Counted from the first letter of the stretch, positions 24,526-34,748 are shown. The stretch: DNA of 36,136 nucleotides from an uncultured Prevotellaceae bacterium (GCA_900318775.1 ONLY01000028.1:1-36136); one strand, 5' to 3'. A program made the numbers and translations. The notes: a model not told the origin generated them from the letters alone.

Positions 24526-26844
24526 TTACAAAAACAGGCTGCCTATTTGATAAACCAGCATCGAGCAAATCCATGCCATCAATGTGGTGTAGAGGGCGGT
24601 GAATCCAGCCCATTTCCATTGTCCCGATTCATTCTTGATGCCGATGCAGGTGGGGATGCACGGGAAGTAGAGCAACACAAAAACCATAAAAGCAAAGGCT
24701 ACCAATGGTGTCATGCCGCTGGCGGTGATGTCGCCGTGATAGAGCACAGCCATTGTGCTGGCTACAATTTCTTTGGCTCCAACTCCAGTAATCAACGCGA
24801 CGCCTTCTTTCCACTGCATTCCGCATGGTTTGATGACAGGCTCCACAAACTTGCCAATTTGGCCTATATAGCTGAGCTCCATCTGCTGCTCTTCTGTGGC
24901 TTCTGCATGGTGAGGGAAATAACTGAGAGCCCAAACCGCGATGCTGGCCACCAAGATGGTGGTTCCCATCTTCTTCAGGTATTGCTTTCCCTTTTCCCAT
25001 GTGTGGCGGCTTACACTCTTCATAGATGGCATGCGGTATGGTGGCAGTTCCATCACAAAGGGGCTGCTTTCGCCTTTCACCACAAAGCGGCTGAAGAGCT
25101 TGGCCATAAGGATGCTGAACATGATGCCAATGAGATACATGCTGAAGAGAATCATAGCGGCATTCTTGGGGAAGAAGGCGGTGATGATGATGATGTAGAC
25201 GGGCAGTCGGGCAGAGCAAGACATAAGCGGAATGATAAGCATCGTAATGAGTCTTGACTTGCGGTCTTCGATGGTGCGTGTGGCCATGATGGCTGGAATG
25301 TTGCAGCCAAATCCCATAATCATCGGGATGAAGGATTTTCCGTGCAAGCCCATCCTGTGCATGATTTTATCCATGATGAATGCTGCGCGGGCCATGTAGC
25401 CAGAGTCTTCCATCCAAGAGATGAATGCGTACAGAATCATGATGTTGGGCAGGAACACGATGACGCCTCCTACACCGCTGATGACTCCGTCAACAACAAG
25501 GTCTTTCAAAGGACCTTCGGGCATCCATTCGCCTATCATTCCTCCAAGCCATTCTACACCCATATCTATCCAATCCATCGGATATTGCCCGATATTGAAC
25601 GTGCAGAAAAACATGAGGTACATGAGCAAAAGGAAGATGGGGTACCCCCATACCTGGTGGGTGACAACGGCATCGATGCGCTTTGTCATAAGTCGCTTGT
25701 AGCGATGCATCTTCTGGAAGGTTTCTTTCATGGCTCCCTGCACATAGCCATACTTGGCGTCTGTGATAGCGGACTCGCTGTCTTCGCCAATCTCGTTGAG
25801 CACATCTTTTTGGCAGATGTCACGCTCGGCAAAGATTTCATTGGCATTTTCGAGCTTGCGGACAATGCCTTCCACCTGTTTGTCATTTTCCAGCAGTTTG
25901 ATGGAGAGAAAGCGTGCCGAATAGTTGTGATGTGGTTCTGGATTCTTGCGTACAAGAGCCTCAACGCGTGAGATTTTGTCTTCGAGCAATACTCCATGAT
26001 TTACATGTATGTGCCTGGCTGTCTTCTGTTTACCTTCTGCGATTTGAATAATCTGATGAAAGAGTTCCTTTACGCCTTCACCCGTCTTTCCGACTGTTGG
26101 GATGATAGGTGCACCAAGCAATGTGCCCAATTGCTGAATGTCCAGCAGATTGCCGCTATTGCGCAGCTCGTCATACATATTGAGGGCTATAATCATGGGC
26201 ACGTCCATGTCGATGAGCTGAGTGGTGAGGTATAGGTTGCGCTCCAGATTGCTTGCGTCAATGACATTGATGATGATGTCAGGGTGGCGCTCGATGATAT
26301 ATTTGCGCACATAAAGCTCCTCAGGCGTATAGGCTGAAAGTGAATAAGTTCCAGGGAGGTCTACGAGATTGAAATGATAGCCTTCGAAATTGAAATGGCC
26401 CACTTTGGCGTCAACGGTGACACCGGAATAGTTGCCAACACGTTCATGCGCTCCGCTGGCAATATTAAACAGGGATGTCTTGCCGCAGTTGGGATTACCC
26501 ACAAATACGACGTTGAGCTCGTGCTCTTTCACGCGGGCCACGTGCTGCACGATGTCTTCGCAATTGCTGGCGGGAATGCCTCGCTGCTCAGGGTGCTGCT
26601 CTGCCCACTGTTTGGCTTCCTGCTCGCTGACTACTTCTACCAGCTCCGCCTCGGCACGGCGAAGGCTGACTTCATAATCCATGATTTTATATTTAACAGG
26701 GTCATGCAATGGGGCGTTAAGTACCACTTCCACGCTTTTCCCTTTAATGAACCCCATTTCCACGATACGCTTACGGAAGCCTCCATGTCCCATCACACGA
26801 ACAATGACTCCCGTCTCACCTGTTTTCAATTCTGATAATTTCAT
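24526..26844 (-). CDS. feoB: Ferrous iron transporter with FeoA domain fused to FeoB
   Basis: This inner membrane iron(II) transporter has 772 residues. Residues 1-72 are a FeoA SH3-like domain (MKLSELKTGETGVIVRV). A linker leads to a G protein domain with G1 GNPNCGKT (116-123), G2 around YSGVTV, G3 DLPG (162-165) and G4 NMYD. After a helical insertion domain come the FeoB membrane segments, with two Gate repeats (IPAIMATRTIEDRKSRLITMLIIPLMSCSARLPVY and CIPTCIGIKNESGQWKWAG). FeoA-FeoB fusions are common in Bacteroidales. It is the first gene of a two-gene minus-strand unit, divergent from the hemerythrin-LuxR regulator. A TAACTTTG promoter box lies 55-62 bases upstream. Confidence 0.95.
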   Translation of the reverse strand: MKLSELKTGETGVIVRVMGHGGFRKRIVEMGFIKGKSVEVVLNAPLHDPVKYKIMDYEVSLRRAEAELVEVVSEQEAKQWAEQHPEQRGIPASNCEDIVQHVARVKEHELNVVFVGNPNCGKTSLFNIASGAHERVGNYSGVTVDAKVGHFNFEGYHFNLVDLPGTYSLSAYTPEELYVRKYIIERHPDIIINVIDASNLERNLYLTTQLIDMDVPMIIALNMYDELRNSGNLLDIQQLGTLLGAPIIPTVGKTGEGVKELFHQIIQIAEGKQKTARHIHVNHGVLLEDKISRVEALVRKNPEPHHNYSARFLSIKLLENDKQVEGIVRKLENANEIFAERDICQKDVLNEIGEDSESAITDAKYGYVQGAMKETFQKMHRYKRLMTKRIDAVVTHQVWGYPIFLLLMYLMFFCTFNIGQYPMDWIDMGVEWLGGMIGEWMPEGPLKDLVVDGVISGVGGVIVFLPNIMILYAFISWMEDSGYMARAAFIMDKIMHRMGLHGKSFIPMIMGFGCNIPAIMATRTIEDRKSRLITMLIIPLMSCSARLPVYIIIITAFFPKNAAMILFSMYLIGIMFSILMAKLFSRFVVKGESSPFVMELPPYRMPSMKSVSRHTWEKGKQYLKKMGTTILVASIAVWALSYFPHHAEATEEQQMELSYIGQIGKFVEPVIKPCGMQWKEGVALITGVGAKEIVASTMAVLYHGDITASGMTPLVAFAFMVFVLLYFPCIPTCIGIKNESGQWKWAGFTALYTTLMAWICSMLVYQIGSLFL

Positions 26845-26898
26845 CTTTCATTTCTTTTATTGAGCACAAAAACATGTTTATGCTTTTGTTTTCGTGTG

Positions 26899-26906
26899 CA
26901 AAGTTA
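26899..26906 (-). promoter_or_regulatory. -7 promoter box for feoB
   Basis: On the minus strand this reads TAACTTTG, matching TAnnTTTG, 55-62 bases before the feoB start. A TTTG at 26925-26922 lies 15 bases further upstream, slightly closer than the usual -33 spacing. Confidence 0.5.
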
Positions 26907-27005
26907 CGGGCTTTTATGACACAAAGCAATACTCATTTCTTATTAATAATCACATTTTGAATCACAAAAGTCACTTTTATGGCCGTTTATTTCGTTTTTT
27001 TCGCT

Positions 27006-27013
27006 TATCTTTG
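27006..27013 (+). promoter_or_regulatory. -7 promoter box for the hemerythrin-LuxR regulator
   Basis: TATCTTTG matches TAnnTTTG and lies 88 bases before the ATG at 27101. It falls inside the longest open frame, which argues against the far upstream start at 26894. Confidence 0.5.
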
Positions 27014-27100
27014 TGCGCATTTTATGAGGTAAGTTACGTAATTCTGTTGGTGTTGACACATAAAACAGGCAGGATTATGATATCAATAAGGAGAATTGAT

Positions 27101-28054
27101 ATGGCTGGTCAATATAAACCGACTGACAAATTGAGCTATGTGATTGCCAATGACTACCGCCTGCTGCAGGTGATGAGTCGCTTTGGCATGTCATTAGGAT
27201 TTGGAGAAAAGACCATTATGGAAGTGTGTGGTCAGTGTGGAGTGGATGCTGCAACATTCCTTGCTGTTATCAATTACGTAAAGGATGGGGCAGAAAACCA
27301 CCCTCAGCGAGTGGAACGCATCAGCGTAACATCGGTGCTGGGGTATTTGAAGCGTACGCATACGTACTTCATTAATTTCCTGTTCCCCAACATCCGATTC
27401 CATCTCTTAAATGCCATTGATTGCTCTGTGCAGAATGAGATAGCTTTCCTGATGTTGAAGTTCTTTGATGAGTATGTGGAAGAAGTCCGCAAGCACATGG
27501 AGTATGAAGAATCGACAGTATATCCCTATGTGCAAAAACTGGTGGATGGCGAGTTTGTATCAATGGAGAACGCTCATCTGCTTTCACGCCATCATGAGGC
27601 TATAGAAAGCAAGCTGAAAGAATTGAAGAATCTGTTTATGCAGTACTATCCGCAAACAGAAATCAATGAGAAACTGAATTCTGTCATTATCTCTATTTAT
27701 CAAGCGGAAGAAGACCTCAGCATTCATTGTCTGGTAGAGGACAACATCTTTGTGCCTGCAGTACGTCGATTAGAGCATCAAAACAAATCGCGTCAGCCTA
27801 AGGTTCAAGAGATACAACCCGTAACGGATTTCAACAATGACGAACAATTGTCGGAGCGCGAGAATGAAATCGTTGTCTGCGTGGCAAAAGGATTATCAAA
27901 TAAGGAGATTGCAGATCATCTGTGCATCTCTATCAATACGGTGACAACGCATCGTCGCAATATTGCACGAAAGTTGAATATTCACTCACCTGCAGGCATT
28001 ACTATTTATGCTATCGTAAACAAGCTGGTGACTCTCGATGAAGTGAATATTTAG
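27101..28054 (+). CDS. Hemerythrin-domain LuxR-type transcriptional regulator
   Basis: This 317-residue fusion has three parts. Residues 1-60 resemble the N-terminal domain of RIC/ScdA-type iron-sulfur repair proteins (SYVIANDYRLLQVMSRFGMSLGFGEKTIMEVC). Next is a hemerythrin-like four-helix bundle with candidate di-iron ligands in KRTHTYF, RKHMEYEES, SRHHEAIES and SIHCLVEDN. About 255-310 is a LuxR helix-turn-helix (LSERENEIVVCVAKGLSNKEIADHLCISINTVTTHRRNIARKL). It probably senses oxygen, nitric oxide or iron state through the di-iron site and binds DNA; that is inference. ATG 27101 is chosen because AAGGAG lies 8 bases upstream and a promoter box lies at 27006. It is divergent from feoB, a plausible target. 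gmd follows after 34 bases. Confidence 0.8.
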   Translation: MAGQYKPTDKLSYVIANDYRLLQVMSRFGMSLGFGEKTIMEVCGQCGVDAATFLAVINYVKDGAENHPQRVERISVTSVLGYLKRTHTYFINFLFPNIRFHLLNAIDCSVQNEIAFLMLKFFDEYVEEVRKHMEYEESTVYPYVQKLVDGEFVSMENAHLLSRHHEAIESKLKELKNLFMQYYPQTEINEKLNSVIISIYQAEEDLSIHCLVEDNIFVPAVRRLEHQNKSRQPKVQEIQPVTDFNNDEQLSERENEIVVCVAKGLSNKEIADHLCISINTVTTHRRNIARKLNIHSPAGITIYAIVNKLVTLDEVNI

Positions 28055-28088
28055 GAAAGATTAATTTAACTAATAACATATTTAAATT

Positions 28089-29198
28089 ATGGAAAGAAAA
28101 GTTGCTCTCATAACTGGTATTACAGGGCAAGACGGTTCCTATCTGTCGGAGTTCCTTTTAGCGAAAGGATACGAAGTACATGGAACAATACGCCGTTCCT
28201 CTGTAGATTATCGTGAACGTATCGCTCATTTGGAAGGTATGCCCAACTTCCATTTGCATTATGCTGATTTGGGCGACTCCATGTCTATGCTGCAAGTGGT
28301 GAGCAAGGTTCGACCAACAGAGATATACAACCTTGCTGCTCAGTCACATGTGCAGGTGAGCTTCGACTCTCCTGAATTTACAGCAGATGTTGATGCTGTG
28401 GGTGTCCTCCGTGTATTGGAAGCTGTTCGCCTTTGCGGATTGACTGATACATGCCGCATTTATCAGGCATCGACCTCTGAATTGTATGGCAAGGTAGAAG
28501 AAGTTCCGCAGAATGAAAACACGCCTTTCCATCCATATTCTCCTTATGCTGTGGCTAAGCTTTATGGCTTCTGGATTGTGAAAGAATACCGTGAGGCATA
28601 CAATATGTATTGTTGCTCAGGCATTTTGTTTAATCATGAATCGGAACGTCGCGGTGAGACATTCGTGACACGCAAGATTACTCTTGCTGCAGCACGTATT
28701 GCACAAGGCAAGCAGGACAAACTCTATCTTGGCAACTTGTCTTCACTTCGTGACTGGGGATATGCAAAGGACTATGTAGAGTGCATGTGGCTGATTCTTC
28801 AGCAGGAGAAACCAGAGGACTTTGTGATTGCTACAGGTGTACAGCATTCTGTACGCGAATTTGCTTACTATGCATTCAAGGCAGCAGGCATTGAACTGAA
28901 ATTCGAGGGAGAAGGTATGGACGAAAAGGGTATTTGTGTTTCAGGTCCAGAAAACCTGGTGGGCAAGACTCTTGTTGAGGTTAGCGCAGACTTTTACCGT
29001 CCTACAGATGTGGTGAATTTGTGGGGTGATCCAACTAAAGCAAAGGAGACACTTGGATGGAACCCACAGAAGACTTCGTTCGAACAATTGGTGGCTATCA
29101 TGGTGAAGCATGATATGGAGAAAGTTGCTGCAGACCATGTGGCATCTGTGATGAGAACAAATCTGGCAGAGTATTTGGAGAAAGGATTGGTAAAGTAA
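28089..29198 (+). CDS. gmd: GDP-mannose 4,6-dehydratase
   Basis: This short-chain dehydrogenase of 369 residues makes GDP-4-keto-6-deoxymannose from GDP-mannose, the first step to GDP-L-fucose. NADP-binding GITGQDG is at residues 10-16. The active site has STSE (128-131) and Tyr153/Lys157 in [24 protein letters not shown] and [11 protein letters not shown] are characteristic of GMD. Length is normal. fcl follows after 6 bases, so the pair is a fucose-nucleotide operon. It shares direction and a short 34-base gap with the regulator upstream but is probably functionally separate. In Bacteroides this pathway feeds surface fucosylation of capsule and glycoproteins. Confidence 0.95.
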   Translation: MERKVALITGITGQDGSYLSEFLLAKGYEVHGTIRRSSVDYRERIAHLEGMPNFHLHYADLGDSMSMLQVVSKVRPTEIYNLAAQSHVQVSFDSPEFTADVDAVGVLRVLEAVRLCGLTDTCRIYQASTSELYGKVEEVPQNENTPFHPYSPYAVAKLYGFWIVKEYREAYNMYCCSGILFNHESERRGETFVTRKITLAAARIAQGKQDKLYLGNLSSLRDWGYAKDYVECMWLILQQEKPEDFVIATGVQHSVREFAYYAFKAAGIELKFEGEGMDEKGICVSGPENLVGKTLVEVSADFYRPTDVVNLWGDPTKAKETLGWNPQKTSFEQLVAIMVKHDMEKVAADHVASVMRTNLAEYLEKGLVK

Positions 29199-29204
29199 TA
29201 GAAC

Positions 29205-30404
29205 ATGGCTTTAGACAAGAACTCAAAGATTTTCGTGGCGGGTCATCACGGTTTGGTGGGATCTGCTATTTGGAACAATCTCAAAGCACGTGGTTACGAA
29301 AACCTCGTAGGGAAGTCGCATGCAGAGTTGGATTTGCTGGATCCTCTTGCTGTAAAGGCCTTTTTCGATACAGAGCAGCCCGATGCTGTTGTGTTGGCTG
29401 CTGCTCATGTTGGAGGCATTATGGCTAACTTGCAGTATCGTGCAGACTTCATCTATCAGAATTTGCAGATTCAGCAAAATGTGATAGGTGAAGCATGGAA
29501 GCACGGCGTGAAGAAGCTGCTGTTTTTGGGCTCCACCTGCATCTATCCAGGGGAAGCTCCACAACCTATGCCTGAAGATTGTTTGCTCACTTCTCCGCTC
29601 GAATATACTAATGAGCCATACGCAATCGCCAAGATTGCAGGCTTGAAGATGTGTGAGTCGTTCAATTTGCAATATGGCACCAACTATATTGCTGTAATGC
29701 CAACGAACCTTTATGGTCCTAACGACAATTTCCATCTTGAAAACTCTCATGTGCTCCCTGCTATGATTCGCAAGATTCATTTGGCGAAGTGCTTGAATGA
29801 AGGCGATTGGGCCGCTGTCCGTAAAGACTTGGGGTTGCGGCCTGTGTCCATGAAGGTGCCCAAAATGGTGGACGGGCAAGGTGCTCAAGAAGAAGCTGCA
29901 TCAAAAGCGACACAAACCATCATGGCAACTGCTATGAGCGACGAGATTACTATTCTGCAGGTTCTGCGTCATTATGGAATCACGCCAGAAGCCGTCACGC
30001 TGTGGGGCACAGGTGCACCTATGCGCGAATTCCTCTGGAGTGAAGAGATGGCTGACGCATCTGTGCATTGCCTTCTCAATGTTGATTTCAAGGATGTGGT
30101 GGAGAAAAGCGACTTTACCGTCAACCGCGATGGCATCAAGGAAATTCGCAATTGCCACATTAATGTGGGAACCGGCAAGGAAATCTCTATCAAGGAAGTT
30201 GCAGAACGTATCATGAAAGAGATTGGTTTCAAGGGTGAACTCCGTTGGGATTCCACAAAACCCGATGGCACGTTGAAGAAACTGACGGATGTTTCTAAGC
30301 TGCATAGACTTGGCTGGCATCACACCATCGAAATCGAAGAGGGTATTCATCGTCTCTACGAATGGTACTTGCAGGGAATCTGCATCAACCATAAGCAAGG
30401 ATAA
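29205..30404 (+). CDS. fcl: GDP-L-fucose synthase
   Basis: This epimerase-reductase of 399 residues converts GDP-4-keto-6-deoxymannose to GDP-L-fucose. The nucleotide-binding motif is GHHGLVG (13-19). The catalytic residues are Ser110, Tyr139 and Lys143 (GSTCIYP, EPYAIAK). The C-terminal PMREFLWSEEMADA is typical. It is about 75 residues longer than the E. coli enzyme because of an insert around residues 195-250 (EGDWAAVRKDLGLRP through ASKATQTIMATAM), a form seen in Bacteroidales. It ends the plus-strand unit, with a terminator 22 bases downstream. Confidence 0.95.
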   Translation: MALDKNSKIFVAGHHGLVGSAIWNNLKARGYENLVGKSHAELDLLDPLAVKAFFDTEQPDAVVLAAAHVGGIMANLQYRADFIYQNLQIQQNVIGEAWKHGVKKLLFLGSTCIYPGEAPQPMPEDCLLTSPLEYTNEPYAIAKIAGLKMCESFNLQYGTNYIAVMPTNLYGPNDNFHLENSHVLPAMIRKIHLAKCLNEGDWAAVRKDLGLRPVSMKVPKMVDGQGAQEEAASKATQTIMATAMSDEITILQVLRHYGITPEAVTLWGTGAPMREFLWSEEMADASVHCLLNVDFKDVVEKSDFTVNRDGIKEIRNCHINVGTGKEISIKEVAERIMKEIGFKGELRWDSTKPDGTLKKLTDVSKLHRLGWHHTIEIEEGIHRLYEWYLQGICINHKQG

Positions 30405-30425
30405 GGCCACTCACAGAATAGGGAT

Positions 30426-30473
30426 AAAGAAAGCGGAACTCTGTCACTTCTCAGACGCGGTTCCGCTTTCTTT
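30426..30473 (+). terminator. Terminator after fcl
   Basis: A 14-bp perfect stem pairs 30426-30439 (AAAGAAAGCGGAAC) with 30460-30473 over a 20-base loop. The right arm ends in TTTCTTTTCTATTT, a U-rich tail for plus-strand transcripts. It sits between the converging fcl and helicase genes. Confidence 0.8.
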
Positions 30474-30554
30474 TCTATTTGCCATTTTTATTGTTCATGC
30501 ATCGAGAATTCCTCTTATATTGTCTTGCTTGTATCTTGCAGGCTATTGAGGGGA

Positions 30555-32513
30555 TTATTCAAGTTCTTCCACGTATTTGATGAGTTGCCGATAGAAGGGA
30601 TGATGACATAGCGTGTGCTTGTCGCCAAAGATGATGAGCTTCATGCGGGCACGCGTCATCGCGACATTCATTCGACGCAAATCAGAGAGAAATCCTATTT
30701 GCCCATTGTCGTTGCTGCGTACAAGGCTGATGAAAATCAAATCGCGTTCTTGTCCCTGGAAACCATCAACGGTGTTGACACTAATCACCTGACGGAAGGG
30801 ACGGAACTCTTCTCTTTTGCGAATTTGCTGGCGAAGATATTGCGTCTGTACTTTATAGGGGGAAATAATGCCTACATCTAGCCGTTCGGACAGGAAACGC
30901 TCTCGCCCAATCTTGTCTATATAGTTGCGCAAGGTGGTGAGCACCAATTCTGCCTCAGCCTTGTTAATGCGTCCATGATTCTCTCCAATGAATTGTTCTG
31001 CAAAATCAATGTCCAGCTTATCTTCTGTCGCTCCTTGTTGTTCCAGTGCAGCATTCACTTCTTTCTGAATCTCGTTGCCGTCCACCCATTGGATAGGATG
31101 ATCCCAGTCAAGGATGGAACGGTGTCTTACACTTTCGTGTGATTCCACCTCACCATGATAGAACCAATCTGAGGAGAATTTCATGATAGCGTCATTCATG
31201 CGGTATTGTATTTTGAGCAGTGTAACCGCTTCTGGCTGGTTCTCCACGATGCGTTCCATCAGTGTCTTGCCAAGCCCTTGTTTCAGCGCTTCATAGCATT
31301 TGATGGTAGGCGGCAATTGCTGATGGTCGCCTGCAAGCACAACGCGTGATGCTCTTCGTATGGCAATCCAACAGGCTGGTTCAAGCGCTTGGGCAGCTTC
31401 ATCGATGAATAAAGTTGAGAACTTGTGGCGCACTAACAATTTGTTTGCGGAGCCAACAAGTGTGCACGCCACCACACGAGCTTCGTCAAAAAGCTGTGCA
31501 TTGATAGCCATTTCTATCTCGGTGGCACGCTCGCGCAAACGAGCAATCTTTTGATGCACATTGTCTCCTCGCTTGCGGTTCTCCTTGATTTGCCGGATTG
31601 TTTTACGGATGCTCCACAGTTCTGGGTAGTCAGGGTGACTTTCAAATTTTCGTTCATAAGTAAATGAGAGCATCTTGTCATTTACGCGTGATGGATTGCC
31701 GATGCGCAACACTGGTACCCCATGATCAACAAGTTTCTCGCTTATCCAATCGACAGCCATATTGCTTTGGGCGCATACTAGTACTTGCGTCTCTCTGTGC
31801 AGTGTCTCATAGATGGCTTCTACAAGAGTAGTGGTCTTTCCGGTTCCAGGAGGGCCATGAACTACCTCTACGTCCTTTGCCCACAACACTTCATTCACCG
31901 CTTGCTCCTGTGTCTTGTTAAGCCAAGGGAACTGCATGGGAGTGAATGTGTATTTCCTCGGTTTTAGCTGTCCTGCAAAGATGTCTTTCAGCTCTGCCAA
32001 ACGATTGTCTTTAGCGTTGATGGCATCATCGAGTGCACGGAACATTGTTTTGTAGGACGTTTCATCAAAGTATAGTTGTACTCCTAATAGGGGCGCGTTT
32101 TCAAGGTCGATGAGTTCCTGTGAAGAGGGGAGAGTCACGACCATGCGTTCTCCATCAACATAGGAAACCGTCGATGAAAAGGGAAAATAGTGAATATCAT
32201 TCTTCCCTTTCGAGTCATCGTTGATGGGCTTGGATGTGAAAGAAAAGAATTGTACGGGCCTTCCATATTCGAACAGGTGTTCAATATCTTCATCCGACTC
32301 ATCTGAATCCTTTTTGACGATTTCAACGACGAATTGATTCAATGAATTGTAATAGCTGCGCCCTGCTTCTACTGGATACCAACAGATTCCGCGATGAATC
32401 TTTCTCTTGATGCCCATCTTTTCCGACTGGATTCGAAAATCTTCTTTCTCTGTATCGTATTCTAGTTGTAGAAGTTGTCGGAGGCGCTGTAAGTAGAGAG
32501 TGCTGTTTTGCAT
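30555..32513 (-). CDS. SF1 helicase of the UPF1/DNA2/IGHMBP2 type
   Basis: This superfamily 1B helicase has 652 residues. The N-terminal 180 residues form a beta-rich domain of IGHMBP2 type. Walker A HGPPGTGKTTT starts at residue 219. Motif II is FIDEAAQA, motif III GDHQQLPPT, motif IV QYRMNDAI, motif V VDGFQGQERD and motif VI VAMTRARMKL. It should unwind DNA or RNA duplexes 5' to 3' in the cytoplasm; substrate unknown. It lies 12 bases after the TPR gene and is the last gene of a three-gene unit starting with a binding lipoprotein. There is no nuclease or zinc-finger domain. Family is certain; the physiological role is not. Confidence 0.9.
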   Translation of the reverse strand: MQNSTLYLQRLRQLLQLEYDTEKEDFRIQSEKMGIKRKIHRGICWYPVEAGRSYYNSLNQFVVEIVKKDSDESDEDIEHLFEYGRPVQFFSFTSKPINDDSKGKNDIHYFPFSSTVSYVDGERMVVTLPSSQELIDLENAPLLGVQLYFDETSYKTMFRALDDAINAKDNRLAELKDIFAGQLKPRKYTFTPMQFPWLNKTQEQAVNEVLWAKDVEVVHGPPGTGKTTTLVEAIYETLHRETQVLVCAQSNMAVDWISEKLVDHGVPVLRIGNPSRVNDKMLSFTYERKFESHPDYPELWSIRKTIRQIKENRKRGDNVHQKIARLRERATEIEMAINAQLFDEARVVACTLVGSANKLLVRHKFSTLFIDEAAQALEPACWIAIRRASRVVLAGDHQQLPPTIKCYEALKQGLGKTLMERIVENQPEAVTLLKIQYRMNDAIMKFSSDWFYHGEVESHESVRHRSILDWDHPIQWVDGNEIQKEVNAALEQQGATEDKLDIDFAEQFIGENHGRINKAEAELVLTTLRNYIDKIGRERFLSERLDVGIISPYKVQTQYLRQQIRKREEFRPFRQVISVNTVDGFQGQERDLIFISLVRSNDNGQIGFLSDLRRMNVAMTRARMKLIIFGDKHTLCHHPFYRQLIKYVEELE

Positions 32514-32525
32514 GTGGAAGTTCTG

Positions 32526-34745
32526 TTAGTTGATTTGTAGCATTAACGCATCCATCAGAAGCGTTGCTGTCGTGGAATCCAAATGGCGATGACGGCACAA
32601 TGTATCAAGTTTCTTGCGAAGATTTGTATAATTCTCTTCGCTTCGATATGGAAGTATTTGAGTATAGGCTTCTTTGATTTTCCCATCCATCATCATGACA
32701 ATGCCGAGCAAGAGATTTGCTTCCTCATTCATGGGATTTGCTTGCAGCAAGTCTAAAATGAATTTGGAGGCATCTGCATCTTGTCCGTTTATAATGAGGC
32801 ACCAAGCTAACATCTCTTTCACTAGCTGAGATTGCTCATCCAGATAGTTTGCCTTATGCAGCAAGGGTAAGGCCTCATCATAGCGCTTACATTGCATGAG
32901 TGATTGTGCTGTTCCAACAAGAAATTTCAAGTTCTCTGGTTGAATGGTCAGAAGTTGCTGGTAATACGAAACGGATTCTTCCACGTGCCCTGTTGAGGAA
33001 CAGAGTGTGGCAAGATGACGGAGTGTCCATTTGGAATTTGGCTTGAGGCTATTTGCCACCCTATAGGCATGGATGGTCTCTTCTGCGTGTTGAAGCTTTT
33101 GGTGACAGAATCCTATCTTTTGCCACACACTTGCTAGTGATGCGTCAAACTCATTGGTGGCCAAAGTTTGGAAAATGTTGAGAGCTGCAGGATAAAACTC
33201 CTTGCGCATTAGAAAATCTGCGTATTGCTCCATTTCATCAAGTGTACCGGAAAGCAACTTCTGCAATAGCGGATGGCTGAATGGAGTGACAGGCTCCTTT
33301 TTGAGCAAGTTGAATGGATTCTCGAATTGATGCTTATAAGGATAATTATGGTAGAAGCGATACAGGTCAAATACATAATGTCTCCTGATATCAGCTCGCT
33401 TGGGTTTCTGCATTTCCTCACTTTCTGCCATTTCATCTAGGTTCATACCCTCTGGGATTTGACTGCTGATTTGTGCCTCAATGGCACTCTCAGCCATATT
33501 GCCAAAGTTGGCAAATGAAAAGCAGAGGGAGTATTTATCGCTGTTGCAGAAAGGGCTTCCGCTCAAAATCATCCGAATGAACTTGTTCACATTACCATTG
33601 GTGAATTTGTTCAATTCAGGCACATAATGTCCAGACAGTGAAAAAGGATAGAACCAATGGGGCATCTGGCTAAAGAACGGGAAACCTTTCATCATGGAAA
33701 AAGTTGCATAATAGACATCTGCTCCTTCCAGCTGCATTTCTGCCATTTCATGCATCTTTTTGTTCATTCGCTCATCGCCCATCCACTCTGGATTTTCTCC
33801 ATGCTCAATAAAGGACTCTGGATCAAGGTTGCTAGAGGCGGTGTCAGAATCTTTTCTTTTCTTGGACATCACCCCACGCATCAGGGCTGGCATGATGTCA
33901 TTGCGCATTTTTGATGTGACGCTTTCAGTTACACAGCTCATTTGAAGCTGTAGCATCACAGCGTACAAATCGTGGATGAAAGAAGTATCATCATGATAGA
34001 TGGCAAGCCGGTCTATTAGTTCTTTATTGTCATCAAAAAGGCTGTAGTGCACATGAAAGGCAAGCAAGAATCCTACGATGGAGCGCTGTGAGATTTGGTC
34101 ATCTTCTACCAAATAACCATCAAGCAGGAACAGAAGCTTTGCCACATCTGCATATTCCAGCAATGACAATGTGACTGCACTGACAAATACTGCTTTGTCG
34201 TGCACGGGAATGACATCGGAGAAGAGTAGTCGATTGGCTAGGTCTGAATCAACATTTTGCCACACCTCACTCGTCCAGGTCCAATTGAACAGCTGCATCA
34301 GCAGGAGGTCATGTTGCTCCGTTAATTCTGCTATGCGGTGTTGGCGTACAGTCTCGCGCAGCAGCTCATCATGCTGCACTTCGTCTATCTCGCGAGCCTG
34401 TGCTTCCAACTGGGCCACAATCGTCTCGAATGAATCTAGTCGCTCCATTTCTTTGGCGACAGCTGCATACTTCTCTTCGGGGTGTTGCATGATGCGTTCC
34501 AGACGTTCCAGCCGGTTGGCAGCGAGTTGCAATTTCTCACAGATGTCAATACGGATATGCTTGCTTTGTGCATCATTGATACCTTGAAGCGTGAACTGCA
34601 GCATCTGTTGATAGGTGGCCCAAAGACCCTCTATTTGCTCAGAAAGTGCCCAGTTCCCAATTTCCGAAGCTTTCTTGCGGAGCAGAGGAAATGTCACAGC
34701 CAAATTATGCTGTTTCAATTTTGTCTGTATGTCTGTGTAGTTCAC
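32526..34745 (-). CDS. Large tetratricopeptide repeat protein
   Basis: This soluble, mostly helical protein has 739 residues, with no signal peptide or membrane helix. The first 350 residues are helical without a recognised domain. Residues about 500-720 carry TPR units (AALNIFQTLATNEFDASLASVWQKIGFCHQKL, AEETIHAYRVANSLKPNSKWTLRHLATLC, VEESVSYYQQLLTIQPENLKFLVGTAQSL). The start is GTG at 34745, three bases from the preceding lipoprotein stop, so the genes are tightly coupled. TPRs mediate protein-protein contacts; co-expression with the helicase suggests a partner or scaffold role. No function can be assigned from sequence alone. Confidence 0.8.
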   Translation of the reverse strand: MNYTDIQTKLKQHNLAVTFPLLRKKASEIGNWALSEQIEGLWATYQQMLQFTLQGINDAQSKHIRIDICEKLQLAANRLERLERIMQHPEEKYAAVAKEMERLDSFETIVAQLEAQAREIDEVQHDELLRETVRQHRIAELTEQHDLLLMQLFNWTWTSEVWQNVDSDLANRLLFSDVIPVHDKAVFVSAVTLSLLEYADVAKLLFLLDGYLVEDDQISQRSIVGFLLAFHVHYSLFDDNKELIDRLAIYHDDTSFIHDLYAVMLQLQMSCVTESVTSKMRNDIMPALMRGVMSKKRKDSDTASSNLDPESFIEHGENPEWMGDERMNKKMHEMAEMQLEGADVYYATFSMMKGFPFFSQMPHWFYPFSLSGHYVPELNKFTNGNVNKFIRMILSGSPFCNSDKYSLCFSFANFGNMAESAIEAQISSQIPEGMNLDEMAESEEMQKPKRADIRRHYVFDLYRFYHNYPYKHQFENPFNLLKKEPVTPFSHPLLQKLLSGTLDEMEQYADFLMRKEFYPAALNIFQTLATNEFDASLASVWQKIGFCHQKLQHAEETIHAYRVANSLKPNSKWTLRHLATLCSSTGHVEESVSYYQQLLTIQPENLKFLVGTAQSLMQCKRYDEALPLLHKANYLDEQSQLVKEMLAWCLIINGQDADASKFILDLLQANPMNEEANLLLGIVMMMDGKIKEAYTQILPYRSEENYTNLRKKLDTLCRHRHLDSTTATLLMDALMLQIN

Positions 34746-34748
34746 CTT

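Noticed and set aside
26894..27100. Upstream extension of the hemerythrin-LuxR regulator
   Set aside because: The stretch contains the promoter box, has no domain and no ribosome site; ATG 27101 has AAGGAG at good distance.
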